Source of the DNA: Nitzschia sp. DOCU1 | Taxonomy: Eukaryota; Bacillariophyta; Bacillariophyceae; Bacillariales; Bacillariaceae | Length of the DNA stretch: 64,000 bases | NCBI GenBank assembly: GCA_951394045.1 | Contig: OX595987.1 | Coordinates: forward strand, 806,001 to 870,000 | Direction of reading: 5' to 3' | Made by a program: the position numbers and the translations under genes | Notes under the pieces: generated by a model | What the model was told of the DNA's origin: nothing | Database searches by the model: none | The model's input: the letters and a program-made list of their open reading frames with translations, nothing else | In this document: piece after piece, positions 9,592 to 20,438 of the stretch | Layout of the letters: each line of letters opens with the position of its first letter | Position numbering within the stretch: the first letter of the stretch is position 1

Positions 9592-10764
9592 ATGAATAAA
9601 CTATTCGTCATGGGCCCCGTCATGTTGGCGGCCCGTAAATTGGATGCGGAAGATCCTACGCAAGTCTTTTGGCTACGAGTTGCCTATGGGACGATACAAG
9701 CGATATGTGTACTAATTGTGGCGTACACGTATATACAAGCCACTGCTGTTGCTAGCAGCGCTGCGGGCGGAGTCATTTACGTTCCGCCAGCTCCTCAGGT
9801 GCGTCTCTTTGTTGTGCAAACTAGAAAGCAAAAGAGTCAGGTCGGCACCATTTCTGCCGATCCGTGTCCTTTTCTTTACCTGCATTGTCGGCGTCGTTTG
9901 CTCAACTGTTCCCCTGACTCTTCCACTCGTCTCCTGCTTCCTCTGGCGCCTACTTAGCCATTTGCGGATCCCAATGCGAAAAAGAAATACACAGAGGTCA
10001 ACTTTTCAGCCCATGTCTTGTCCACGGCCCGTTCCTTGCTCGGTAGTACTCTCTTTGGCTTGGTTATGACCCTGGGTTTGCACTGGTACAAGGGAATGCT
10101 CGTCGGATTGGCGATTCAGACAATCATGAGTCCCCTGAACCTGTTGGAGAATCCCTTGGTCAAGGCGTTGATATTAGGCAACGGAATCAGACCTGAAAAC
10201 AAAATCTTTGAGGAAAAGACGGCCAGCGAGCTAACGGCAGAAGATGAGATTGTCGATGAGAGTGGAAATCCGGTTGCTCGAGCTGCCGGCGGAGGTACCA
10301 TTAGTAACACGTCGTCCTTTGAAGAACTCATGTTGGATACCTGGGATGCGGGCAATAAGGCAGACGTGGGTGCTTTCATGGCGGCAGTGACCAAGAAGAA
10401 TTGCAACTTCAAATCGAAGGAAAATGGATGGACACCCTTGATGATTCTTTCGGGTTTGAATGCCAAGGGAACTGCTAGTGCGATTCGACAAGTCAAGGAG
10501 CTGGGAGGAAACCCGGCAATTGTCGACGTGGAAGGGTGGAACTCGTTGCACTGGGCGGCTTTTCATGGAAGCATCGAGGCAGCCAAAGAGCTTGTCAAAG
10601 ATGCTGCTTTGCTTTCTGTCAAGGATAAGGAAGGAAAGCTTCCACTGGACATGGCCAAAGCCGAGGGCAACGAAGACGTTGCCAAATTTTTAGAGATTTG
10701 CACCGAGACTGCCGCAACGAGTACCAAAAGCAATTCTGATGCTGGAATCCGTAAGCGCAAATAA
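9592..10764 (+). CDS. Pho88/SND3 family protein fused to ankyrin repeats
   Basis: Exons 9592-9798 and 9958-10764, split by a 159-base GT-AG intron in phase 0, give 337 residues. Residues 1-150 match the Pho88/SND3 family of ER membrane proteins (SRP-independent targeting; earlier linked to phosphate transport). There is a hydrophobic segment AYGTIQAICVLIVAYTYIQA, then YTEVNFSAHVLSTARSLLGSTLFGLVMTLGLHWYKG and the family-like IQTIMSPLNLLENPLVKALILG. After an acidic linker, residues about 205-320 contain ankyrin repeats: ENGWTPLMILSG, EGWNSLHWAAFHGSIEAAKELV and KEGKLPLDMAKAEGNEDVAKFL. Yeast and animal Pho88 proteins end without ankyrin repeats, so the fusion is notable. The reading frame is continuous across the join, so it is one gene. 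Confidence 0.85.
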
Positions 10765-11248
10765 ACTTTCAGTGGGGTGGATGTGGGTATCGTGGAGGCT
10801 GCGATTCAGGAAAGAGGGAGGCGAATCCCCACCTATGGGAAAGCTACTTTGGAATAGGTGCAAACTTTGCAATTGTACGTCGTTGTATTTGGTAAACTTT
10901 GCAATGGTATGTCCTCATTGTCGGTGCAGCTTGATCGTTTATGCATAAATGGTATTATAGTTCATGATGAAAAAATTAAAAGTGTAGCAATGTCTCGCGA
11001 AGCTAAATCCAGGGTCGTCGTCGATTCGATTGTCCAGCGGGAGAAGCGTCAGAAGCCTCGATGGAGAGAAAGTCTTCTTCGGCACTGTGAACACACTCGA
11101 TCATATGAAATAGAAGCGCGCACTCGGTGCAAAGATACATCCGACAAAGTATAACAGGCTTGGAAAAATGCAACAATGATCTATCTAAAGGGTGGATGGG
11201 TGGGCTGTGGGCCGTCGGCCATACGTATTTCTAGACTAGATAGTTCTT
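10765..11248. other. Convergent intergenic region
   Basis: About 480 bases between the 3' ends of the Pho88-ankyrin and aminotransferase genes. Short ORFs only; nothing recognised. Confidence 0.5.
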
Positions 11249-12986
11249 CTAGTTTGAGTAGCGCGAGCAGAACTCTTCATGATGTTGTCGAATCAAGTCA
11301 ACGGACCGTGCCATTTCCTCCTCTGGCGGCAGGAAAGTGGTACGGAAGCCAAATCGGCCCGGTTCTTGTCCGAATCCAGACGCAGGAACGACACAGACAC
11401 CCGTTCGCTCCAACAAGGAAAGTGCATAGGCAGTGTCTGGCGCCATTCCCCTCGCATTAGCCTCCTTCACGGCGCCTTCCGGTAGCTGCACCCGCGGGAA
11501 GGCGTACATGGCACCTTGTGGTGGCTGACATGAAAATCCGGGGATGGAATTCAATCCAGTACCGACGATCTTTGCACGCTTCTTTAAACTCTGGAAAATC
11601 TCTTCCTTTTCCGCCTCGTGGCTACGGTAGGATTCGTCTCCTGGGTTGGGTCCCCGCGCCATGAGGCTGGTCATGACTTGCCCAGAAATCGTCGAGCAAA
11701 GGCTAGCCGACGCCAACTTGTACAAATGTTCCAACACTTTTTCATCGAAGCCGACCAGCTCCATGTAGCCACCGCGTCGTCCACATTCTCCAAAGACGCC
11801 CTTACTCGTCGAATGGAACGAAACGAGTTCAATCGCATCCTTCTCCAACAAGCCAGCATCGAACGCGGCGCGCTTGGCACTGTAGAACTCGGCATTGTCG
11901 TCGTAGACATTTTCCTGATACACTTCGTCCGCAAGAAGCACGAGATTGTGTTTGGCACAGAATCGGACCACATCTTGTACAGCCTTTCTAGGAAGCACTT
12001 GGCCCGTAGGATTTCCGGGATTAATGAGAACAAATCCGACAACGTTGACACCGTTCTTCTTGGCCTCAAGCAACGACCTCTCTAACTCTTGCATATTCAA
12101 ATCCCAATTTTTCGACTCGTCAAGAAAATACCCCACTTTCTTTCCTTTCAACAGATCAAGTGTCGCGCTGTAAATGGGATACTGAGGAATGGGAATCATG
12201 ACCCCACTTTAACATACAAAACGACGAGAACGTGAGCCGATCATGCTCTACTGCCGTTCTTGGTATGCAACGACAGCCACTCTTCGAATTACTCACCAGG
12301 ACGAGTCTGCCACCAAGGCAGTCAAAACATTCTTAATAGCATCGCTAGCACCATTCGAAAGAAAAATATTCTCTACATCAGCAGGAACTCCACCGTCACG
12401 TTTTTGAATAAATCCAGCGACATCCTCCCGAAAGAGTTTGACACCCTTGCTGTGACTGTACGCCCCCGATCCGTGGCCACCCAGTCCTTGTTTCATTTCT
12501 CTAGCACGTTGAATCGCATCGGCAGGAAATATTTTGTGCGCCTCTGGATGATCGACGCCCATTTCATCGGGCAAATCAACGAGTGCCAATACTTGCCGCG
12601 GCCATGTCAAGGGTTTTTGACCTAGGGAATGAGGGTTGCCAATATTTGTGTACACAATATGATCAAAGGGATACTTTCCAGTGCCCGACTTGAGATTCTC
12701 ATTGATCTTGTCAGCCGCAATCACCACACTTCCACGAACGGCATATTCCATTCCTTTCAAAGCGGGTGACATGGTTTCTTCGGTCAACCGCTTTTTCGTT
12801 CCTGTAGTATTGTGGCGACAATAACGTTGTTGTCAGTGCACCTCCAGTTATTGCGGTGCAAGAGTCACCCGACCAGGGACAGCATGACTTACCTGTGACA
12901 GGATCCATATAGCGAGAAGCCGCAATTACATCATTCCTTAACAAGGCAACGACGCCTAATGAAAGCCACAATGTAGAATTCTTCAT
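11249..12986 (-). CDS. Alanine aminotransferase (alanine/glyoxylate type)
   Basis: Three exons, 12986-12893, 12801-12297 and 12206-11249, joined across two GT-AG introns, give 518 residues. The PLP enzyme interconverts alanine plus 2-oxoglutarate and pyruvate plus glutamate; some relatives use glyoxylate. Seen: YTNIGNPHSLGQKPLTWPRQVLAL, FLSNGASDAIKNVLTAL, CGVMIPIPQYPIYSATL (formed across the second splice), VLINPGNPTGQVL, LADEVYQ, and the PLP-lysine block SFHSTSKGVFGECGRRGGYMEL. The sequence ends RFRTTFLPPEEEM-type, typical of this subfamily. The N-terminus MKNSTLWLSLGVVALLRND is hydrophobic and could be a targeting signal; destination is unknown. The start at 12986 is preferred because the upstream M codons in the same frame precede no conserved sequence. 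Confidence 0.93.
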
Positions 12987-13638
12987 GGTCACACAATTTG
13001 ACCCCTTCAGGAAACTTATCAATCAATCTGTCAATCAATCAACTTTGAAGCGTTCCTACTCCGATTGGAATTATAATGAACAAAATTTGCACCTGCGGGG
13101 TTGATGGATGTTCGTGCGTTTACTTTCTTCCGACAAAGGAACCGAAGAAGACAACAATTGATTCGATGTTCCCAGTGAAGCACCTGAAATTGACAATAGA
13201 GAGCTTCGGGATGATGATGTGCGACGAGACACTCCAGCCAGGAATGGTCGTGTTCTTGTTTTGTGCGTGTGTTCGCAAAGTTTATGTCGTAGTGGACAAA
13301 GAAGATGAAGAACGTTCCCGCTGCTTTACACGTGTATTTGAAGTAAAAGAAAAGGAAGCACGAGAAGGAGGGTGAGGGTTTGGGGGACATGACGTCAACA
13401 CTGCGCGCGAAATCGATTGCGCAAGTGTGAGGCGAGAAAGAAGTCCACCGAGTCGAGTCAAACATCGCGACGACGATAGCACAGCCAGCGTTGGAGCAGA
13501 CGACAACGACGGTGCGGTGTTGAGCAACATCTTTCTCTCCTCATTGAGACGACGGATACCTGGGTTCTTATTTCGAAGGACCGTCTCTTTGAGAATATTT
13601 GAGGAAGCTATAGGAAGAAACATCCATCTCGTCCACTT
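12987..13638. promoter_or_regulatory. Divergent promoter, alanine aminotransferase / FAD oxidoreductase
   Basis: About 650 bases between two divergent starts. A full CRE octamer, TGACGTCA, lies at 13390-13397, about 404 bases from the aminotransferase start and 242 from the oxidoreductase start. A 99-codon ATG ORF (13076-13375, Cys-rich start CTCGVDGCSC) is present, but nothing supports it as a gene. Confidence 0.45.
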
Positions 13639-15063
13639 ATGATATCAAAAAGCCTGCGCTTGTTCTTGGCAGGATCCTTCTTCGCGTTTACGTTGAACAT
13701 CCAACGGGCCATGTCGCTTTCTGCCAAAAAGGCGCCGTCCAATATCGTGGTCATTGGTGGTGGAATCCAAGGCACGTCGGTCGCGTATCATCTTGCCAAA
13801 CAAGCACCTGCATCGACTACAGTGACAATTCTCGAGGCAAAAGCCCCGGCATCGGCAGCGTCGGGGAAAGGCGGAGGTTTCATGGCACGAAGCTGGGGCG
13901 ACGGATCTCCAACGCAACGATTACACGAACTTGCTTTTGATATGTACGAAGAAATGGCAAAGGAACTGGGATGTGAATCTTATCGGAAACTACCCGTGCT
14001 TAGCGTGTCCCCAGGTTATCAAGGTATCCAGCAAGCGCGAAAGAATCAGCAGATTGATGCCATTTTCCCAGAATGGCTGGATGGCAATGTGGGAAGAATT
14101 TCGGCAATGGGATACGGGGACGATACAGCCCAGATTACACCCAAAGAATTTGTAGACAAGATGCTGCAAAAGGCGGGCGATAGGATACAAGTCGTCTTGG
14201 GGACTTGTACTGGCGTCGATACCGATCAAGGATCAGAACGAGGCGACCGAAAAGTAGTGGCAGTCAAGTACCAGCCGCGAACTGATGGAGGATCGAGCGA
14301 GACATACGTAGAGGAACAGGTGCTACCCGCCGATTGTGTAGTGGTGTCCGCCGGACCTTGGTCTTGCGCAGCTGAAGATTGGTTTCAGGGGGCGGTCAAG
14401 CTGCCGATGGAAGGAATCAAGAGCACGAGCATTGTTTGGAAGCAACCAGAGGGTGTCAATGTTGATGCCACGGCTCTCTTTTGCGGTGAAGACAATCGAT
14501 TTGGAACGCATTGTAAGTTTTCGACTTTGCCTTGGTTTGCTCCAATGATTTGTTGCGCGTCGAACTACTAACTACAATTATTCTGTTGTGCGACAGTGGA
14601 AGTATACCCACGACCCGACGGCTCCATTTACATTTGTGGCATTGGGGGAAGTGACTATATTTCCACAGAAGACCTCAAGAAGGGTGCCTTCCGAGAAGTT
14701 TGCGATGCCAACGAGGCTCGAGTGGACGCGGCGAGGAAGTCCTTTCAGGAAATGTCTTCCTTGTACAAACAGGTAGGGGAACTCGACAGAGTGCAGGCAT
14801 GTATGCGGCCATGTGCCCCCGATGCCATGCCCTACATGGGCGAGGTTCCAGGATATGAAGGGGCGTACTGCAATTGTGCGCACAATTGTTGGGGTATCGC
14901 TTGGGCTCCTGCAGCCGGAAAGGCTATTGCCGAATTGGTACTCGAAGGAGAGTGCAAGAGTATTAACCTTGATCCTTTCGATCCGGCACGGTTTACGCCA
15001 GATGCGAAACGGGGTGGCCGAGGTCGGAAACAAAAAGGTACCAGCGTTGGTGAGCAGTGGTAG
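13639..15063 (+). CDS. FAD-dependent oxidoreductase, DAO superfamily (TDA3/FOXRED1-like)
   Basis: Exons 13639-14512 and 14597-15063, split by an 84-base GT-AG intron, give 446 residues. The N-terminal Rossmann motif is NIVVIGGGIQGTSVAYHLAK near residue 35, followed by VTILEAKAPASAASGKGGGF. The C-terminal FAD-binding part is PDAMPYMGEVPGYEGAYCNCAHNCWGIAWAPAAGKAIAELV. This pattern belongs to the DAO fold (glycine/D-amino acid oxidases, sarcosine dehydrogenase relatives) and is closest in style to TDA3. A hydrophobic leader (SLRLFLAGSFFAFTLNI) precedes the second Met at MSLSAKK, so a signal or transit peptide is possible, as is a shorter cytosolic form from the internal Met. Substrate is unknown. 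Confidence 0.85.
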
Positions 15064-15799
15064 ATCGTCTCACGACGAACGCTTGTCGCAAATGGGGCAC
15101 TCGAATGCTACATTGAAAAAACTGTCGAACTAGATGGAAAGTAAAGCTCCTGTTGTTGTTTTGTGTTTTTTCTTCTTGTAGCAGGCGAATTAGTAGCATC
15201 CGCACCACGATTGTTGGGTTCCCCATTGCGACCTGCATTCATCAGATGATATCTTCATCATCCGCATCACAGTTAAATCGTCACGACGAACGACATTATA
15301 TTCATTCTTGGCTGCAATCGGGGTCAAGAGTTGCAACGAGTTTGGATTTCGCCATCGTGGATCATCTTACATGGTCTTTTAGTATGATTCTACTAGTCGG
15401 AAGGTGGGTCGTAGTACACACCTTGGCGGTAGTAGTACTCGTCGCTGCGGTTGCGGTTGCCATGTTAGGAGCCGCAACATGGATACGCTCCAAATGTGAG
15501 CGATCGTAGCCACTCACTTGCTTTCTCGTCCTGGTATGGTAGTGGAGAGATGAGCAATATTGTAGTAAATCTAACTGCTTCTGAAGTCAAATGTGTCACA
15601 TGGGGTCTTTCGCGAAAGGGGACTTCCCCCAATAAAAGTAGCCCCTTTTGTGGGGCGCGGGCGTGGCGTGGCTTCAAATTTCAAATTTTGACCGGTATCG
15701 GTAGGCATTTGACAATGATCCTGTTGTGAACGTAGTGGAACAGAGCATGCCTCTCTTCAGGACGATTACAACTGGTTTACTTCATTATTTTGCCAAAGA
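15064..15799. other. Intergenic region upstream of TPR gene
   Basis: About 735 bases. It contains CTTTCGCGAAAG (15607-15618, perfect 12 bp palindrome), followed by a GGGG/CCCC hairpin and a G-rich run GGGGCGCGGGCGTGGCG near 15654. No gene is recognised. Confidence 0.45.
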
Positions 15800-16801
15800 A
15801 TGGGGGACGTCGAACGGCGACAACAAGCCGAAGACAATTCCTACTTTGATTATCAAGTCCAAGAGGCTCAGGATTGTCACGATCGGGGCCTGGACTTCTG
15901 CTATGCCCACCCCAAGGACGTGGACCGTGCTTTGGAAATGCTTGACAAAGCCATTCGAATGAGAGAGAATATATTTGGAAAATTCCATAATGATACTTCC
16001 CTTTCGTACTTTCGGAAAGCTTGTATCCTTCGCGACGACAAGAAAGACTACATTTCCGCCCTGATAGTTGCTCGGCGAGAACTGAGAATTTCCCAGCATC
16101 TTCTTGGGGGTGGGACGATAGATGCCCCAATCGTTCGGGATGGGTCTGGAAAAGGGTGGCTGTCAGAGCGAATTCAATGGATTCAAGAAGTTCTCTTCCG
16201 CCAGCAAACACATATATCAGAGAACGACGTGGCGAAGTACTCGTCCCAACTGTTGAAGGCACTGGAGTTCGAAAGACTAGGTGATCAGCATGTTGCTTGC
16301 AAAGAATGGGACCTTGCAATCACTCAATATGATTGCGCGTTAGCCCTGGAATCGTTAGCTTTTGGTAGAAACATTCTAGATATGGCCGATATCCAAGTTA
16401 AGATTGGCGATTGCTATGCTGGAATGGGGGACTTTGACGCAGCATTGGAAGAATACAGAAATGCACAGATTAAATATCAGGACCAGCTTGGCCCATCTCC
16501 TCACACAATGGGTGGGCATCTGTTGAACAAATGTGCGGTGATCTATCTGAAGCAAAAGGATTTTGATGCCGCACTAGGGGCGCACGCCAAGGCTTATTCA
16601 ATCTTCGAGCGAGTCCTGGGGAAGAAACACGACCTCTCTGTAGAAGCGCTGCAAGATATCCGGCTAGTAACGGTAAAGGAAATGGAAGAGCTCCGCAACA
16701 TGGAGCGCCTTAAGAAGAGGGACGTGAAGAAGAAGGATAAGATCACAAGAAAGCAGCACGAAGAAGTTGGGGCGGAAGTCGAAGACCGTTCGTTTTTCTA
16801 A
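15800..16801 (+). CDS. TPR protein, kinesin light chain-like repeats
   Basis: 333 residues in one exon from the ATG at 15800. Tetratricopeptide-type helices are visible: RALEMLDKAIRMRENIFGKFHND, ISALIVARRELRISQHLLG, ITQYDCALALESLAFG, MADIQVKIGDCYAGMGDFDAALEEYRNAQIKYQDQLGP, and LNKCAVIYLKQKDFDAALGAHAKAYSIFERVLGKKHD. The spacing of about 42 residues and the ALG-H-D pattern are those of kinesin light chain/TPR_12 repeats. The C-terminus is a Lys-rich charged helix (RLKKRDVKKKDKITRKQHEE). TPR domains bind peptides, so a scaffold role is likely, but no partner can be named. Confidence 0.75.
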   Translation: MGDVERRQQAEDNSYFDYQVQEAQDCHDRGLDFCYAHPKDVDRALEMLDKAIRMRENIFGKFHNDTSLSYFRKACILRDDKKDYISALIVARRELRISQHLLGGGTIDAPIVRDGSGKGWLSERIQWIQEVLFRQQTHISENDVAKYSSQLLKALEFERLGDQHVACKEWDLAITQYDCALALESLAFGRNILDMADIQVKIGDCYAGMGDFDAALEEYRNAQIKYQDQLGPSPHTMGGHLLNKCAVIYLKQKDFDAALGAHAKAYSIFERVLGKKHDLSVEALQDIRLVTVKEMEELRNMERLKKRDVKKKDKITRKQHEEVGAEVEDRSFF

Positions 16802-16954
16802 TCTCATTGTTGTGGCTTGAAGGTTGTAGAGACTATGATACAGTACGTAGCACCTCTATTCCGTCTGGCTAGCTTCTCGTTAGTTACGAAGTGATGTAAT
16901 AGAAAAGGTTCAAAATCTTGCTTAAAAATGATTCAAAATTTATCAAGCCGAAGC

Positions 16955-17569
16955 TCATGCAGCAATTGGATCCTCCAAAATATCCAAGACATTGTCCAAC
17001 AACGAAGCAAGGTCACCCTGGTTACAGACCATAGAGGGTTGGCGAGGTGCTCGGACAATATCGGTGTTGAAAGCCAAAGCCGCCGAGAGTGACTGAGTTG
17101 GCAGTGCTCGCTTGACAGTAGGCAGTTCGATGGTATCAATACCGAGTGCCGCAAGCCGGTCTTGTTGGGCTCGAGCCACTGCCTCATCCACGGCTGCCTT
17201 GGTACACATGACCAAAACGCTTCGAAGCTTTTCTTCATTGGTGATGCCAGCCATATACTGTCGCTTTTGTTCCCAAAAGAGAGACTCCATGGCTTGTTGG
17301 CGGTAAATCGCGCGCTTTTGCTTTGCTTCGTCCGTTTGGATGCCTCGGAAGCAGTAGTCCTTATCGTCTTCGTTAAAGTCTTTCTTCATCATTCGCATTA
17401 CAACTTTGGTCTTCGACTGGATTCGTTTGTAATCCTCGTCGGACCACCACGCGCTTTCGATTTCATCGGCAGTGAAATCGCGGCAGCTCGGGATGATCAT
17501 TGTTTTAGAGGCTTTCAAGTCCAAGCGGACCTTTCGCTTACGGTTGTTGCTGTCGCTTGAGTTCATCAT
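16955..17569 (-). CDS. Hypothetical protein with WWSDEDYKRIQ motif
   Basis: 204 residues from the ATG at 17569 (a second ATG follows directly at 17566). The N-terminus is basic (NRKRKVRLDL). Residues about 38-50 read ESAWWSDEDYKRIQ, followed by YCFRGIQTDEAKQKRAIYRQQAMESLFWEQKRQ, a charged helix, and an Ala-rich stretch. An aromatic pair before an acidic helix, then an RG[IL][QE] turn, recurs in many uncharacterised diatom proteins as I recall, so this may belong to a diatom-expanded family; that is recollection, not a search. No catalytic motif, signal peptide or membrane segment is seen. It is convergent with the TPR gene. Confidence 0.6.
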   Translation of the reverse strand: MMNSSDSNNRKRKVRLDLKASKTMIIPSCRDFTADEIESAWWSDEDYKRIQSKTKVVMRMMKKDFNEDDKDYCFRGIQTDEAKQKRAIYRQQAMESLFWEQKRQYMAGITNEEKLRSVLVMCTKAAVDEAVARAQQDRLAALGIDTIELPTVKRALPTQSLSAALAFNTDIVRAPRQPSMVCNQGDLASLLDNVLDILEDPIAA

Positions 17570-18635
17570 CTCTGTATCAATCTTTGAAACTGGGGCCGGG
17601 TTAACTTTGTGAGAATGTTTCTTCGGTGATCAATCTTTTCACTTTTGATGGGTCTTGGGGAAATGGAAATCACTTTAGGAAACTTCATACGTTTGGGAGA
17701 TGTGGCGTTGCAGTCTAAGAAGTTCGTCGGCCAATCGCAGAGGTGATGGGAGGCGCAATGGGCGGTCTTTTCTCTACCACGGGAAAGAAAGTACTACGTC
17801 ACAAATGTACTCCCACGTATGCCTGGCACTAAATAACTTGAGTGCCGCATGCAAAAGTCGCTGAACAACGGGATCGGCAAGTCCGACGAACTTCTCTTCT
17901 ATCTGGGGCGTAAAGAATAGTTCGCGTTTTCGTTCACGAGGCCGGAAAGGAGACTGCAACCCAGAACTTTCAATAATTGGTTGATATATCCCCAAGCGGA
18001 GGTGCAAAACTTCACCTCTTCTCTATGGAATTCTCCTCGTCACGCTAATGACTTTTGACACGGGATAGTTGTGCGATCCGAACCTGCTAATATGACTTAC
18101 AATTTCAGTCCGGTGTTGATATTCTTTCAAAGACTGCATCCCCTGTGCCCTCGTTTGATATTCGGATTCACGTTGCAATTAACATTCATTTTGCTTCTTT
18201 TTGCTAACGCTAATGACGCTGACAAAACCATCCATGTCGCGTCGTAAACGCTAATGACGCTGACAAAAACATGTCACACGATAGAGGAGGGGAGGCTGGC
18301 ATGGGCGTGGGATCGTTGACGATCCGCACCTTCCATACAAGACTATAATAGGTATGAGAGTACGTATGATAGCTTTGCTTGAAGCTCGTACCGGTATCGT
18401 AGTCGGTGTAATCGCCAATGTCTGTACCTGGTACGTCAGGTGTACCGCGTCGTAATGATTGAATCGAACCTCTTTCAAGACAGTAGCTACAAGTGATGTT
18501 GAATGAGCAATTAAGCATACCACCAACTATCCCCCCTCCGAGTTAAAGCCTGAGACGTTGCGGATTGTAACGATTGAGTTTGTCCATCAAGAAATCGGTT
18601 TGGATTTGACTTGTGTTTCCGATGTTAAAGAGGCT
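17570..18635. promoter_or_regulatory. Region upstream of glycosyltransferase gene with TGACGC direct repeat
   Basis: About 1.06 kb without a supported gene. A 22 bp direct repeat (18206-18227 and 18247-18268; core CTAATGACGCTGAC) occurs twice with a 41 bp period. A related CTAATGAC lies near 18040. The repeat contains TGACGC. It lies about 370-430 bases before the ATG at 18636. Confidence 0.45.
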
Positions 18636-20354
18636 ATGAAGAAAGATTCTTCCTCGCCCCGAAAGAGAAACGTTTGCTTCGCGGGTATTCTATTGCTGCT
18701 ATCTGGGTGGGTGAAGGCGTCACTGGAAAGCGATGACGTGCTCTTGGACAATGAGAAGTCCTCGTTTTCTCGGAACATGGCATCTTTCAATAAACAGGTT
18801 ACCAGTCCCCGCCAGCCGCGAGTCGAACGGGCCAAATTTCCTGAAACCAATGACCCCCATATTTGTTTGGCCTTTTTGAGTTGTTGCGATCGAACCGACT
18901 TGCTCAATCACACAATGGCAGCTGTGATCCGCCATATGGAAGAAGACGAACCTTCCTACTTGAGATATGAAATCGCCTGGGTGGACAACGGCAGCAACCA
19001 CGACGAGACGGAAAAAATTGCCGATGCCTACCAGATCGAACATGCCCTGCGATTACCACAGAATATGGGGCTGGCGTATGGCATGAATCTCTTGATCTTC
19101 AATTTATGTACGGCGCCATACATACTTCTCTTGGAAGAAGACTGGCTTTATTTGGACGAGCTAGTAGCTCCCCAAACCTCGGAAAGAAAAAGGGTCATTG
19201 CTTCGTCCCTCGCCTTGCTACAAGCGATGGAAGCAGAGAATGTCACGGCATTTGATGAACGCAAGATTATGGGTGTCTTTCTGCGTCATGAGTCGTATGA
19301 GAGCTTCTTAAAGTTTCCATTAATGGACGTGTGGGAAACGATAAAATCAGTCGAGATCCCCAAGCAACTAGAATCGATGCATACAAAGGTGGACAATACC
19401 TGCCAGGATACTCCATTGACGACTACGGACGACCAATCCGTGGATATAGATTATCGTGTTTTCTGCGGAGACCCTTCGTTTCAAGTGGAATCTGTTTGGT
19501 AAGGTCTTGGTTCGTCCAACGAGCGATGACGCGTCTGCAAATGACGACCATGTTGTGATCTAACGAACCTTTGTCCAGGGGATCCTACACGAACGGAGCC
19601 GGCCTTTACCGACGGGCCGACCTCAGGAATATCGGCAGGATGTTTGGAGAGCCAGGCGATGCTTTTCACGATCGATTTGTAGAAAGCAACTATGCATTTC
19701 GTGCTTCCACAAAATTCTGTCATTGCACTATTCGGTTGACGGATGACAAATCTTGTGGCAGCATCTATGATCCCAGGTGCACAGGTGCATTTCACCATAT
19801 TGGAGGGGGGCGGGGGACACGCCCGATGAATACTCAAGGTACTACTTGCGATGATTTGGCGTGGAATTTCTTCGGGACGCGGCTGTACGCAAAGTTTCAC
19901 AAATACATTGAGCATCGCACTGGACAACCGGTGAATGTTTGCTCGAAAGAAGAGCTCGAAGAACTTCGACAACGCAACTTTCGAGATCATGGTACGTATG
20001 GATTTTCTTTCAGGCCGATAGCTCGTCGGATCGTTTGCGTTCTTACCACTTTCGATTTCGTTCTACGCAGACTCGGAGGAGTATCGGAAAAGGGTGAAGG
20101 CAGAAAACGAAAAAGTATTTCAAAAGGAAAAGGCTGAGCGAGAACGCCTGAAAATGCAGGCCGATCTTGTCGAGTTAATGCTTATTGAAAAACCAGAAAA
20201 GCTAAGAGCAGAAATTTCTTGGATGGCCGACAAGAGCGACGACGAAATCCGAAAAATGGCGGATCGGCTACGCAGGTTAGCAAACAGCCCACATCCGATG
20301 GAAGGCTACTGGGACTCTCATGGTAGGGTCGTTGGTGAACGAAAGTCATCGTAA
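18636..20354 (+). CDS. GT2-like glycosyltransferase, type II membrane protein
   Basis: Three exons, 18636-19498, 19579-19991 and 20071-20354, give 519 residues. The frame is open upstream to 18558 only through TTG, so the ATG at 18636 is chosen. A short basic N-terminus is followed by VCFAGILLLLSGWVKA, a signal anchor. The catalytic domain shows ICLAFLSCCDRTDLLNHTM, EIAWVDNGSNHDET (DNGS sugar-nucleotide loop), LPQNMGLAYGMNLLIF and the acidic block YILLLEEDWLY where GT2/GT-A enzymes have DxD. After the first splice the read is SVWGSYTNGAGLYRRADL. The C-terminal exon is a charged coiled coil (KAENEKVFQKEKAERERLKMQADL). Golgi glycosylation of proteins or cell-wall polysaccharide is likely; acceptor unknown. 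Confidence 0.75.
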
Positions 20355-20438
20355 ATGCAGTTGAAGATATTTTTGGATTTTCTTTTAGCTGGAGCTATGA
20401 GGTCGTACTCAGTGAGCTCGGCAACAATTTTTCAAATG

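Noticed and set aside
13076..13375. 99-codon ATG ORF with Cys-rich start between alanine aminotransferase and the FAD oxidoreductase
   Set aside because: No family, no conserved motif, and it lies in a divergent promoter region.
15607..15670. Palindrome CTTTCGCGAAAG and G-rich hairpins considered as a terminator or structured RNA
   Set aside because: No gene end or transcript evidence nearby; left as part of the intergenic description.
18420..18550. tRNA-like B box (GGTTCGATTC on the minus strand) near 18475
   Set aside because: The flanking sequence does not give a matching acceptor stem; a GGGGGG start lacks a complementary CCCCCC end.
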